This document shows, piece by piece, positions 53,375-63,281 of a stretch of 64,000 nt of DNA. Numbering within the stretch: the first letter of the stretch is position 1; the number at the start of each line of letters is the position of its first letter. The notes below the pieces were generated by a model. That model was not told where the DNA came from. It ran no database searches and saw only the letters and a program-made list of their open reading frames with translations. Position numbers and translations under genes: made by a program. Location: assembly GCA_922989275.2 (NCBI GenBank), contig OV277861.1:43439623-43503622 (forward strand), in the 5' to 3' direction. The DNA comes from Gari tellinella. Taxonomy: Eukaryota > Mollusca > Bivalvia > Cardiida > Psammobiidae.

Positions 53375-53420
53375 TTTGAAGGTAAGCAATATTCGGGTCC
53401 AGATAAAATATCGGTCTTGA
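53350..53420 (-). promoter_or_regulatory. TRAP1 start region with YY1-like motif
   Basis: The start codon sits in AAAATGGCTGCGCC, which fits the AANATGGCNGC consensus of YY1-type sites often found at TATA-less housekeeping promoters. Inference only; the transcription start was not located. Confidence 0.3.
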
Positions 53421-54000
53421 ATTTTGAGCGAGTTCACTTGACCTACTAGATCATACCAGGGTCAGCATGTATGACGTAATATATCTACTCTAGATAATAG
53501 ATTGAATAAAGTGGAACTATTTAATTTCAGAAATCTATACTCTAGATCACAATAAAAAAAATACAAAGATGGAGACTCTCGTGTAAAACAAATATGGAGG
53601 ATATTAATATTTATTTATGAAATGTGTGAAAACGACAATTTTGACCAAATCTGTATAGATTTCTACTAAATCTTGAACGTCCATTTTGATCCTGTAAAAA
53701 TCTTGCTCCCGGGTTCTCTGTATCTGCTCCCCTCTCGCTGGGGTTCAATTAGCCCATAGATGGCAGAAATGGACATTAACAAACAATCATTTTAAAACAA
53801 ACACATCTTAAACACCCAATGAAGAGGTTAAGGAATAATAGTTTTTATTTTTTTTATTTTGAAGTTTAGACATAATGTATTGTTAGTGATCATTTAATTT
53901 GTCAGAAAGTTACAAGCTGTGACCCTCCTGCGCCTTTTTGTTTTTCCGCCATACTAGGTGCGTTTGATCGGAGTAATAACATTGGTAACCATTTGCAACA

Positions 54001-54236
54001 TTAACCCTTTTCCTTATAGAAGCGCCTTTTAACGCAATTCATTCCTACACTGAAGAAAATAGTTCAAATTTTTACGGTTATGAATAGGTATTTTTAGCAA
54101 GTGGAAGCTTAAAGCAGACATTATTGCTGAAAGTAAAGCAGAATGTGCCTTAAGGCGCATTCTGTTTTACTTTCAACCTGCTCTAAGTGATCATATGTCT
54201 TCACAATTAGAAACAGGCTATTGGGTAAAGGGTTAA
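54001..54236 (+). repeat. Fold-back family A
   Basis: TTAACCCTTTTCCTTATAG ... TTGGGTAAAGGGTTAA; small insertion in the left hairpin arm. Confidence 0.8.
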
Positions 54237-54659
54237 TACTACCGATGGTATGCCAATGGTACCAATGTCTGCTCACAGGATTTGTCCATGGCAGCTTTAT
54301 TTGCAGACAAATTAAGTTAATTAACAGTAACCTGAGTGTAGGTAGGCCGGCCTATAGACTTACCAGTGCGCTTGCATTTAATTCAAAATGGCGGGCCGTG
54401 CCCAATGGTGTCAACAGCAGCCAGACAATGGTACCAAAAGTATTTTTAGCATTTTTTTTACCAATGTTTAAACTCCCAACACACCTAGTTGTTTGCTGCC
54501 ATCTGACCTATTCTGTATAGATAAATCTATTCCACGCCTGCACCTTTATAGGCGAACCATGTTGTATACTTCAAACCACAAGTTAACAGTTCAGTAAAAG
54601 TCACTGCTTCTGGATTAACCATAGTCAAGATTGTTGGTTTACGGATGCGGCTTTTGACT

Positions 54660-54911
54660 TTAACCCATTACCCCATAAATACACCTTTTTACGCCTCTAG
54701 TTTATTCCTCCACTGAAGAAAATAGTCTCTATTTATACAATTATGAATATTTATCAGAAGAAATACTTTCTATTTTCTAGTAGATGGTAGCTTAAAGCAG
54801 GCTGAAAGTAAAGCAGAATGCACCTTATGGCGCATTCTGCTTTACTTTCAACCTTCTTTAAGTGGTCAGCTATCTTCAAAACTAGATACAGGCTATAGGG
54901 TAATGGGTTAA
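54660..54911 (+). repeat. Fold-back family A, full length, in duplication copy 1
   Basis: TTAACCCATTACCCCATAAA ... GGGTAATGGGTTAA; 252 bp. Confidence 0.88.
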
Positions 54912-55257
54912 AGACTTAAGTTATTTGTTTCTGAAAACTTAAATTGTTTCGCTCAGCATGGAGAGTAAACAATAAGCGTCTACTATGAAACTCAACACTC
55001 TGTATACCTTTTGGATGTCTGACTTTCTTATAATATTCATGTTACAAAAGGTGGATGAGTCTAAGATGATGTTAAGTCTACACTGGTCGCAACACTGATT
55101 CCAGCAGGTAAGCAGTAGAAAGCGTGTTGATCTCAAGTGGGATCTCACTGGTTACTGACTTACATACTCCTGAGAGCCGTGCATGGGCAGATCAGCACTA
55201 GATCAATCGGCAGGGCTGCCATTTCTCCTGATTTTCCTAAATCTTTGGATTTTTTTC

Positions 55258-55387
55258 TAGTACATGGTAGCTTAAAGCAGGCTGAAAGTAAAGCAGAATG
55301 TGCCTTAAGGCGCATTCTGCTTTACTTTCAGCCTGCTTTTAGCAGCTACGTGTCAACAAAACTAGAAAACAGGCGATGGGGAAAAGG
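55258..55387 (+). repeat. Fold-back family A, left part missing
   Basis: Hairpin and CTAGAAAACAGGCGATGGGG; repeated in copy 2 at 57340. Confidence 0.75.
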
Positions 55388-56225
55388 TACGATTTGTAAA
55401 ATCGCACTTGAAAAATGCAAATTTGGAAATCTTAGGATTTTTTATGTCAACCTATGTCAGCTCTGTGGCATCAATCATGTTCTGGTTCAATGCAGCTTGG
55501 TAATATGCAAGTTCCACTAATAAACTTCAATTTAATAAGTTGCCTGTTTGCACAATGAGTTGAAGTTGATGCTATTTGAATAAATAGGTGTGGTCTTCCT
55601 TGAGTGATGCAGCTAAGGTTCCATTAAGTGTCATAAGAATTTTGAATATTTGGCTTGAGAACAGAATTTTTCAAACAACCAGTTGTTTATAGTCTTAATT
55701 GTTCATTGTTCACTAGCTTTTTTCATGAACCTTTCTTACAGTGCTTAAAATTGAAGTCCGCACCATCAGTTATATATGTCAGTCATGTTTACAGTAAGGA
55801 ATTGAATTACTTTAATTGAATCTGGTTAGTATCACAAATGAATTCATTCGTGTTAGTATATGATCTTTTCTTTCTATCTTTTTTCTTTTCACTTTGTTCT
55901 TGCAGAATATGGTTTAAAATCACTACATCAAATCCGAAATTACAACAAATAGTACATGTATTGTCATAATTTATCAATGTAGTATTTATCCTATTTAATT
56001 TCTCTTCCACATTACAGTAACTGTTGTTTTTATTGCTGTATGACAAATATTGCAGACCCTGATCTTGATCTCAGTCTTCAGCTGTTGGCCCTGGACAAGT
56101 GTATTTTTCACAGATAAACTGTTTGCAAAGGATGTTTATTTTATGACTAGGGTTCAAAGGGTTAAGCAAATATCAATATCCAGTTGTCCATTTGTATATG
56201 CATTCTTACAAACAGTACAGACAGT

Positions 56226-56363
56226 GCTTTAAGCTACCATCTTCTGAGATATAGAAAGTACATGTATTTCTTTTGGAGCATGTTCATGATTGTATAAAGG
56301 GGAACTATTTGTTTTCAGTGGAGGAATAAATTAAAGGTGCAAAAAGATGTATTTATGGATTAA
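56226..56363 (-). repeat. Fold-back family A, right half
   Basis: GTGCTTTAAGCTACCATCTT ... GATGTATTTATGGATTAA; repeated at 58829. Confidence 0.7.
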
Positions 56364-56569
56364 CAAATGTATAAGTCATGTACACATATAATCTAATGTC
56401 ATGATACTTTCCAATGGTACATATTTAAAACCACAAAACAGGCTGACTTAAAACAATCTATTTATTCAAATGCAATATCTAAAATAGATCAACCTGTATG
56501 TATGCCTTTCATCTACATCACAAACATCAATATATATGAGCTGTGTCATGAGAAAACCAGCCGTATTGC

Positions 56570-56710
56570 ATTGCAAACAGTGTAGATCAAGGCCAGCCGC
56601 TGCATCAAAGACGTAGCGGCTGGTCTTGATCTACAATGTTTGACACCCATAAGCATCTAAAGCATTTTATGTAGCTGTATTATATACAGTATTTGGCAGT
56701 GTAGAACAAA
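56570..56710. repeat. Family H hairpin
   Basis: CAAACAGTGTAGATCAAGGC, tip GCCGCTGCATCAAAGACGTA, complement GGTCTTGATCTACAATG. Confidence 0.75.
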
Positions 56711-56753
56711 CTCAGATATAGGGCCTTGGGTGACAATGGTGCTTGGTCTGTAA

Positions 56754-56985
56754 TACACCTTTTTACGCCTCTAGTTTATTCCTCCACTGAAGAAAATAGT
56801 CTCTATTTATACAATTATGAATATTTATCAGAAGAAATACTTTCTATTTTCTAGTAGATGGTAGCTTAAAGCAGGCTGAAAGTAAAGCAGAATGCACCTT
56901 ATGGCGCATTCTGCTTTACTTTCAACCTTCTTTAAGTGGTCAGCTATCTTCAAAACTAGATACAGGCTATAGGGTAATGGGTTAA
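56754..56985 (+). repeat. Fold-back family A, in copy 2 (left TIR lost)
   Basis: As 54687-54911; ends GGGTAATGGGTTAA. Confidence 0.8.
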
Positions 56986-57339
56986 AGACTTAAGTTATTT
57001 GTTTCTGAAAACTTAAATTGTTTCGCTCAGCATGGAGAGTAAACAATAAGCGTCTACTATGAAACTCAACACTCTGTATACCTTTTGGATGTCTGACTTT
57101 CTTATAATATTCATGTTACAAAAGGTGGATGAGTCTAAGATGATGTTAAGTCTACACTGGTCGCAACACTGATTCCAGCAGGTAAGCAGTAGAAAGCGTG
57201 TTGATCTCAAGTGGGATCTCACTGGTTACTGACTTACATACTCCTGAGAGCCGTGCATGGGCAGATCAGCACTAGATCAATCGGCAGGGCTGCCATTTCT
57301 CCTGATTTTCCTAAATCTTTGGATTTTTTTCTAGTACAT

Positions 57340-57460
57340 GGTAGCTTAAAGCAGGCTGAAAGTAAAGCAGAATGTGCCTTAAGGCGCATTCTGCTTTACT
57401 TTCAGCCTGCTTTTAGCAGCTACGTGTCAACAAAACTAGAAACAGGCGATGGGGAAAAGG
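57340..57460 (+). repeat. Fold-back family A, in copy 2
   Basis: As 55258-55387. Confidence 0.75.
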
Positions 57461-58828
57461 TACGATTTGTAAAATCGCACTTGAAAAATGCAAATTTGGA
57501 AATCTTAGGATTTTTTATGTCAACTTATGGCAGCCCTGAATCAGGATTTCTGTGGCATCAATCATGTTCTGGTTCAATGCAGCTTGGTAATATGCAAGTT
57601 CCACTAATAAACTTCAATTTAATAAGTTGCCTGTTTGCACAATGAGTTGAAGTTGGTGCTATTTGAATAAAGCTTTTTTCATGAACCTTTCTTACAGTGC
57701 TTAAAATTGAAGTCCGCACCATCAGTTATATATGTCAGTCATGTTTACAGTAAGGAATTGAATTACTTTAATTGAATCTGGTTAGTATCACAAATGAATT
57801 CATTCGTGTTAGTGTATGATCTTTTCTTTCTATCTTTTTTCTTTTCACTTTGTTCTTGCAGAATATGGTTTAAAATCACTACATCAAATCCGAAATTACA
57901 AAAAATAGTACATGTATTGTTACTGCTTACATACTCCTGAGAGCCGTGCATGGGCAGATCAGCAGGCGATGGGGAAAAGGTACGATTTGTAAAATCGCAC
58001 TTGAAAAATGCAAATTTGGAAATCTTAGGATTTTTTATGTCAACTTATGGCAGCCCTGAATCAGGATTTCTGTGGCATCAATCATGTTCTGGTTCAATGC
58101 AGCTTGGTAATATGCAAGTTCCACTAATAAACTTCAATTTAATAAGTTGCCTGTTTGCACAATGAGTTGAAGTTGGTGCTATTTGAATAAATAGGTGTGG
58201 TCTTCCTTGAGTGATGCAGCTAAGGTTCCATTAAGTGTCATAAGAATTTTGAATATTTGGCTTGAGAACAGAATTTTTCAAACAACCAGTTGTTTATAGT
58301 CTTAATTGTTCATTGTTCACTAGCTTTTTTCATGAACCTTTCTTACAGTGCTTAAAATTGAAGTCCGCACCATCAGTTATATATGTCAGTCATGTTTACA
58401 GTAAGGAATTGAATTACTTTAATTGAATCTGGTTAGTATCACAAATGAATTCATTCGTGTTAGTGTATGATCTTTTCTTTCTATCTTTTTTCTTTTCACT
58501 TTGTTCTTGCAGAATATGGTTTAAAATCACTACATCAAATCCGAAATTACAACAAATAGTACATGTATTGTCATAATTTATCAATGTAGTATTTATCCTA
58601 TTTAATTTCTCTTCCACATTACAGTAACTGTTGTTTTTATTGCTGTATGACAAATATTGCAGACCCTGATCTTGATCTCGGTCTTCAGCTGTTTGCCCTG
58701 GACAAGTGTATTTTTCACAGATAAACTGTTTGCAAAGGATGTTTATTTTATGACTAGGGTTCAAAGGGTTAAGCAAATATCAATATCCAGTTGTCCAGTT
58801 GTATATGCATTCTTACAAACAGTACAGA

Positions 58829-58968
58829 CAGTGCTTTAAGCTACCATCTTCTGAGATATAGAAAGTACATGTATTTCTTTTGGAGCATGTTCATGATTGT
58901 ATAAATGGGAACTATTTGTTTTCAGTGGAGGAATAAATTAAAGGCGCAAAAAGATGTATTTATGGATT
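58829..58968 (-). repeat. Fold-back family A right half, in copy 3
   Basis: As 56226-56363. Confidence 0.7.
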
Positions 58969-59179
58969 AACAAATGTATAAGTCATGTACACATATAATC
59001 TAATGTCATGATACTTTCCAATGGTACATATTTTAAAACCACAAAACAGGCTGACTTAAAACAATCTATTTATTCAAATGCAATATCTAAAATAGATCAA
59101 CCTGTATGTAAAGCTTTCATCTACATTGCAAACATCAATATCTATGAGCTGTGTCATGAGAAAACCAGCAGTATTGCAT

Positions 59180-59340
59180 TGCAAACAGTGTAGATCAAGG
59201 CCAGCCGCTGCATCAAAGACGTAGCGGCTGGTCTTGATCTACAATGTTTGACACCCATAAGCATCTAAAGCATTTTATGTAGCTGTATTATATACAGTAT
59301 TTGGCAGTGTAGAACAAACTCAGATATCGGGCCTTGGATG
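59180..59340. repeat. Family H hairpin, in copy 3
   Basis: As 56570-56710, same arms and tip. Confidence 0.75.
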
Positions 59341-59500
59341 ACAATGGTGCTTGGTCTGTACAATGTTGGCTCGCAATGTAATAAGGCTGGTTTTGTCGGA
59401 GCACGGCTCATATATCAAAGAACAAACCAGACCACTCTTGATCTTGAAGTTATATTGGCTCCTAGGCCTTGCCCTTTCCCTTACAGGAGTGTTTTAACTT

Positions 59501-59729
59501 TTAACCCTTTACTCCATAGCCTATTTCTAATTTTTAGGACAGGGGCCCACTTAAAGCAAAGCAAAGTAAAGCAGAATGTGCCTTAAGGCCTGCTTTTTGC
59601 TATGATCTGGTAGGATATATGAAATGTTTCTTATATTGCATATTTGTTATTTTATAAAATGGAACTATTTTCTTCAGTGGAGGAATTAATTAAAGATGTA
59701 AAAGGGCATATCTATGAAGTAAAGGGTTA
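59501..59729 (-). repeat. Fold-back family A
   Basis: TTAACCCTTTACTCCATAGC ... TGAAGTAAAGGGTTAA; left hairpin arm damaged. Confidence 0.75.
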
Positions 59730-59784
59730 ACCCATTCCTCATAGATAGGTCACTACCTATCCTCATAGGCAAGTTACAATATAT

Positions 59785-59840
59785 TGCAAAATGACAAACA
59801 GTGCAGACTCTGATGAGAGGGCTCCTATATCTGGGTCTAT
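59785..59840. repeat. Family B fragment
   Basis: ATGACAAACAGTGCAGACTC, GGGCTCC, GGGTCTAT. Confidence 0.5.
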
Positions 59841-59985
59841 ATTCTATATCCTAGCAAATATTAGTTTAGAGCAGGCTGAAAGTAAAGCAGAATGTGCCTT
59901 AGGCACATTCTGCTTTACTTTCAACCTGCTTCAAGTGGTCAATTTCTTTAAAACTAGAAACAGGCTATGGAAGTAATGGGTTAAA
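59840..59985 (+). repeat. Fold-back family A, overlapping the SGNH stop region
   Basis: Hairpin with tip GTGCCTTAGGCAC; right end GGAAGTAATGGGTTAAAGG runs into the last codons of the SGNH-like gene (stop at 59981-59983). Confidence 0.75.
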
Positions 59986-60305
59986 GGTGCACCGAGATTG
60001 CCTCGGACATTAAGTTCACATATCTCGGGTGAATGTGTGTTCCATCCAGCTTTAATTCCTCCTTGAAGGAGCTTTCATCAGCAGATATCAGTTCATTCAC
60101 AAAGTTAAGTAGGTAAAGATTAGGCTCAGAGAGAAGCTGTGTGGCTAGGATTCTGTTGAACTGCATCACTATAGGTCTGGTGATGTCTAACACAGGCAGC
60201 ACTGGGTGGATGAATACTCTCCAGTCATGTTTCTCCTTCAAGCTCTTCAGTAGATGGAGGTAGATTTGACAAACCTTTACCATGGCATCTTCAATCTTGT
60301 CATAT
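59981..60305 (-). CDS. SGNH/GDSL-hydrolase-like protein, terminal exon
   Basis: Acceptor CATTTCAG|A, one base completing an Arg codon, then 107 residues and a stop. Contains VFIHPVLPVLDITRPIV and, near the C-terminus, KLDGTHIHPRYV, which matches the Asp-x-x-His block V of SGNH hydrolases. Last of three exons seen here. The substrate is unknown. Confidence 0.85.
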
Positions 60306-60469
60306 CTGAAATGGATGACAATAGTGATCACATGCATGAAACACATTTTCATTAACTTGTTTTTATCACATAAAACTCCATCTGGCAGTGGTTTAAGTCA
60401 TGTATTATTTTTTATTTAATACACAAGTGTATTATGGGAAGCAACCATGACCCCCACCCCATAGCCTGT

Positions 60470-60832
60470 TACAGTGTTCCCTGCCTACAACGGCCCTCCC
60501 AACAATGACTACCTCCTTACAACGACCCTTGCCGCAGTTCCCTAATAAGGACAATAATGACTAACGCTTTTATTGCTGCAATATAGTCTGCTTAAAGTTG
60601 TGGTCTGATGTATTTTCAAAGTTGCATAATGATCATTTTGACATAAAAAACTTAATGACTAGTGACAAACAGCTTGAATCCAGATCAGACGCCACATAAG
60701 GCAGCGTCTGATCTGGATTCAAGCTGTTTGCAAAAGTAAACCAATTTACCTCCCTATAACGACTCCCTCCAAACAATGCACTCAATTTCTGTCTTCCATT
60801 TGATGTCATATTAGAGAGGAAGCGTTGTACTT
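60470..60832. repeat. CAGT-end fold-back family E, nearly complete
   Basis: TACAGTGTTCCCTGCCTACA ... TTAGAGAGGAAGCGTTGTA. Hairpin 60662-60732: GACAAACAGCTTGAATCCAG, tip GACGCCACATAAGGCAGCGTC. Confidence 0.85.
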
Positions 60833-61054
60833 GTTTTGAAGACAGATGATCTCTTAAAGCAGGTTGAAAGTATCTTAGCATAATATGCCTTAAGGTACAT
60901 GCTGCTTTACTTTCAGCTTGCTTTAAGATACGATCTGCTAGGATATATAAAAGATTGTTATGCTGCATATTCATGACTGTATAAAACTGAACTACAATGT
61001 ATTTTTTGCATGGCAGAATAAAGCAAAGGCGTAAATATCATACATATGGCTTAA
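60828..61054 (-). repeat. Fold-back family A, degraded ends
   Basis: TTGTTTTGAAGACAGATGAT, hairpin arms, then AAGGCGTAAATATCATACAT. Confidence 0.65.
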
Positions 61055-61089
61055 TTGAGCTGTTAACTCAGTTATAGACACCAATATAC

Positions 61090-61283
61090 CTGGCCTTCTC
61101 CCAGCACTGAAGGAAAGCCTCTCTGCAGTCTATTTCTCCAAGGCAAACAATGACTGTGGCCCCCTGTGGGATGTTCTTTATGGCCGAGTAGAAGTTGACT
61201 TTGGGGTAGAAATTACTCTCATCACGCAGATGCCAGATCTTTGTTCCTGTTGACAGTATTGGCTTTATTGTAAACCTCTCCTC
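61090..61283 (-). CDS. SGNH/GDSL-hydrolase-like protein, middle exon
   Basis: Acceptor TTTTTCAG|GAG, donor CCAG|GTATAT, 64 codons plus two bases. Contains IPQGATVIVCLGEIDCREAF; GEID stands in the position of the GxND block III of SGNH enzymes, with Glu-Ile in place of the usual x-Asn. Frame joins both neighbours. Confidence 0.85.
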
Positions 61284-61302
61284 CTGAAAAATAGAGTTTT
61301 AT

Positions 61303-61416
61303 ACATTAAAACTTCTCTATTACGACCACTAAATTGTGTTAATTAATAGTTGTTTACGACAGGTGATGCTTAAAGCTAGGTTACAGTAAAACAGAAAGCT
61401 TGTTACTGCTCTACAA
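61303..61416. repeat. Family C, left half
   Basis: TAAAACTTCTCTATTACGAC, arm AAAGCTAGGTTACAGTAAAA; cut by a family A copy at TTAA. Confidence 0.7.
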
Positions 61417-61668
61417 TTAACCCATTACCACATAAACAAGCCTTTTACACTTTTAATTTATTCCTCCACTGAAGAAAAACATCCAATTTAATATTTATAG
61501 TCATGAATATGTATAATAAGAAATATTTTCTCATTCCTAGCAGATATTGGTAGCTTAAAGCAGGCTAAAAGTAAAGCAGAATGTGCCTTAAGGCACATTC
61601 TGCTTTACTTTCAACCTGCTTTAAGTGGTCAACTATCTTCAATACTAGAAACAGGCTATGGGGTAATA
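61417..61668 (+). repeat. Fold-back family A
   Basis: TTAACCCATTACCACATAAA ... GGCTATGGGGTAATAATA; tip GTGCCTTAAGGCAC paired. Confidence 0.85.
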
Positions 61669-61752
61669 ATAGTATACTAACTTGTATACTGATAGGTTAT
61701 GACTACATCAGTGAATGTAAATTCAAATCTTTACAATACAGTAAATATTTGT

Positions 61753-61946
61753 GTTAACACTTTACCCCATAGCATATTTCTGGTTTGAAAACAGGTGACC
61801 ACTTAAAACAGGTTGAAAGTAAAGCAGAATGTGCCTTAAGGCACATTTGCTTTACTTTCAGTCTGCTTTAAGATGCCATCTGCTAGGAACTATTTCCTTA
61901 TGTGGAGAAATCAATTAAATATATATTAATGGAGTAATGGGTTAAG
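61753..61946 (-). repeat. Fold-back family A, right arm shortened
   Basis: TTAACACTTTACCCCATAGC ... TGGAGTAATGGGTTAA. Confidence 0.8.
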
Positions 61947-62044
61947 AGGAAGCATACTAGTATTGAAGAAGCATGAAACTTTGAAAAGCAGATGATAGAT
62001 TATCTCTTTCAACACCATGGACCTGTTTAAAAGATACTCATTAC

Positions 62045-62110
62045 ATTTGCAAACAGTGTAGACCCAGATCAGAGGGCTCCAAGTAGACTGGTTCATGTTT
62101 TGATTACTAA
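62045..62110. repeat. Family B half-hairpin
   Basis: TTTGCAAACAGTGTAGACCC, AGATCAGAGGGCTCC; second arm absent. Confidence 0.6.
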
Positions 62111-62227
62111 AATGACCCGCAAGGGAAGCTCATAACCCACAAGAGTTACCTAGTGTTGAAAGATTTAACCCTTCCCTCCACAGAAGCTCCTTCGGGCATC
62201 TCTGTCTACTCCTCAACATAAGTGCCA

Positions 62228-62388
62228 GAATAATAGAATCAAGCACGGCTTTTGGTAAAGACGGGGAATTCTATACCCGAGGTTTGTCTGTTCCCAGTCG
62301 GAAATGAGCTTTAGCGAGTTTCCGACAGGAACAGACAAACCGAGGGTATAGAATCCCCAGTCTTTACCAAAAGCCGTGCTTGATTATT
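62228..62388. repeat. Long hairpin J
   Basis: Arms of about 70 bp starting AATCAAGCACGGCTTTTGGT, ending GAGTTTCCGAC-type tip, almost perfect complement to CAAAAGCCGTGCTTGATT. Confidence 0.9.
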
Positions 62389-62960
62389 TTTCTCGCTTAA
62401 AATTACCGTTAAAACGAGTTAATTAAAGGAATTGTTAATACCTACTTTTTATCCGAATCACACATACCATATCCAATAGCAACAAACAGCTGTTTAAAAG
62501 TCGCGCTATTTCAACTTGGCTTTAACATTTATTTGTACACACGTTTTAAGAAGAAAACATGTCCCATTTTAGATCACAACTCAGAAATACAAACGTTTTT
62601 ATTGAATCCAAGCGATTTTGAATAGTAAAAGTTATCAAAACGTTCATTTCTTCCTTACGCGTATACTCGATCATGTGAAACAATCAACAACAACAACATA
62701 AATTATGGTTTAAACATCGAATCATTGAATTGTCGAAAGCCACAGACAACTGTAGAGTCTACTGTAAAATTATCGATTTCATTTCTCTCTTTAAACGTAG
62801 TTTGTGGTCCATTTAAGTTTTAGGGAATTTCTGTAAGAGTAACGTCCCTTTCCCTTGCTTTTAGCCAATCGGGCGGAAGGATACCGTACCAGACAAGGTT
62901 TGCCGCACTGCTATTTATAGTAACAAAATGTGGTCTAGCACCCCTGAAAAGCGAGAATTA
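62389..62960. mobile_element. About 570-bp segment with short inverted ends, adjoining hairpin J
   Basis: TTCTCGCTTAAA at left, AAAAGCGAGAA at right. No coding frame. Layout parallels hairpin I and 39501-39948. Confidence 0.5.
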
Positions 62961-62964
62961 ATAA

Positions 62965-63090
62965 TCAATTAAGGTGTTGAAAACAGATAGCTGCTTAAAA
63001 CAAGATGAAAGTAAAGAAGAAAGATCCTGAGGGAGCTTTCTTCTTCACTTTTGTTTTGTTTTCAGCAGTATCCTGTCTTAAACACATTTT
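62965..63090. repeat. Fold-back family C, diverged
   Basis: GATAGCTGCTTAAAACAAGA, tip AGATCCTGAGGGAGCTTTCT, complement diverged. Confidence 0.6.
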
Positions 63091-63109
63091 GATATACCAT
63101 CTATGATAG

Positions 63110-63235
63110 GTGATTTGTGCTTGTGGAGCAATTGATGAAGGCAGGACAAAACATAAAGCACAATGCTACTTTAGGAGCTTTGTGCTTTACTTTTGTTTTG
63201 CATTAAGCTGCCTAGAACTGCATTACAGACAAAAC
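63110..63235. repeat. Core 1-like hairpin
   Basis: ACATAAAGCACAATGCTACT and AGGAGCTTTGTGCTTTACTT. Confidence 0.5.
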
Positions 63236-63281
63236 GCTTGTCTTCTTTTGAGTGGCCACTTCACACAAGTTAGACTACATT

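Larger units (their letters stand above)
54687..56753 (+). repeat. Segmental duplication, copy 1 (about 2.07 kb)
   Basis: Starts ACACCTTTTTACGCCTCTAG inside a family A copy and ends at GTCTGTAATACACC, where copy 2 begins with the same ACACCTTTTTACGCC. Offset to copy 2 is 2074 bp at 54939/57013. Confidence 0.9.
56754..57927 (+). repeat. Segmental duplication, copy 2, truncated
   Basis: Follows copy 1 closely to 57672, where about 120-150 bp are missing (GAATAAA joined to GCTTTTTTCATGAACC), then stops near ATTGTTACTGCTTACATACT. Confidence 0.85.
57921..59345 (+). repeat. Segmental duplication, copy 3
   Basis: Starts TACTGCTTACATACTCCTGA, lacks the segment matching about 55213-55372, and then follows copy 1 through family H to GCTTGGTCTGTA. 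Differs from copy 1 by scattered substitutions. Confidence 0.85.
53375..59980. other. Region upstream of TRAP1 to the SGNH gene 3' end
   Basis: No supported coding sequence. Holds family A copies and a tandem segmental duplication (54687-59400). Confidence 0.6.

Noticed and set aside
52140..52200. AAGATGGCGGC promoter-like start on the plus strand
   Set aside because: The frame closes after 15 codons and no downstream exon could be found; at most a YY1-like motif.
57211..57645. Open frames of 127 and 144 codons in the segmental duplication
   Set aside because: They cross family A hairpins and differ by frameshifts between copies; composition is non-coding.
690..61946. CRISPR array or bacterial REP-like repeats
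   Set aside because: Repeats are dispersed, in both orientations, nested and without regular spacers; the genes are eukaryotic.
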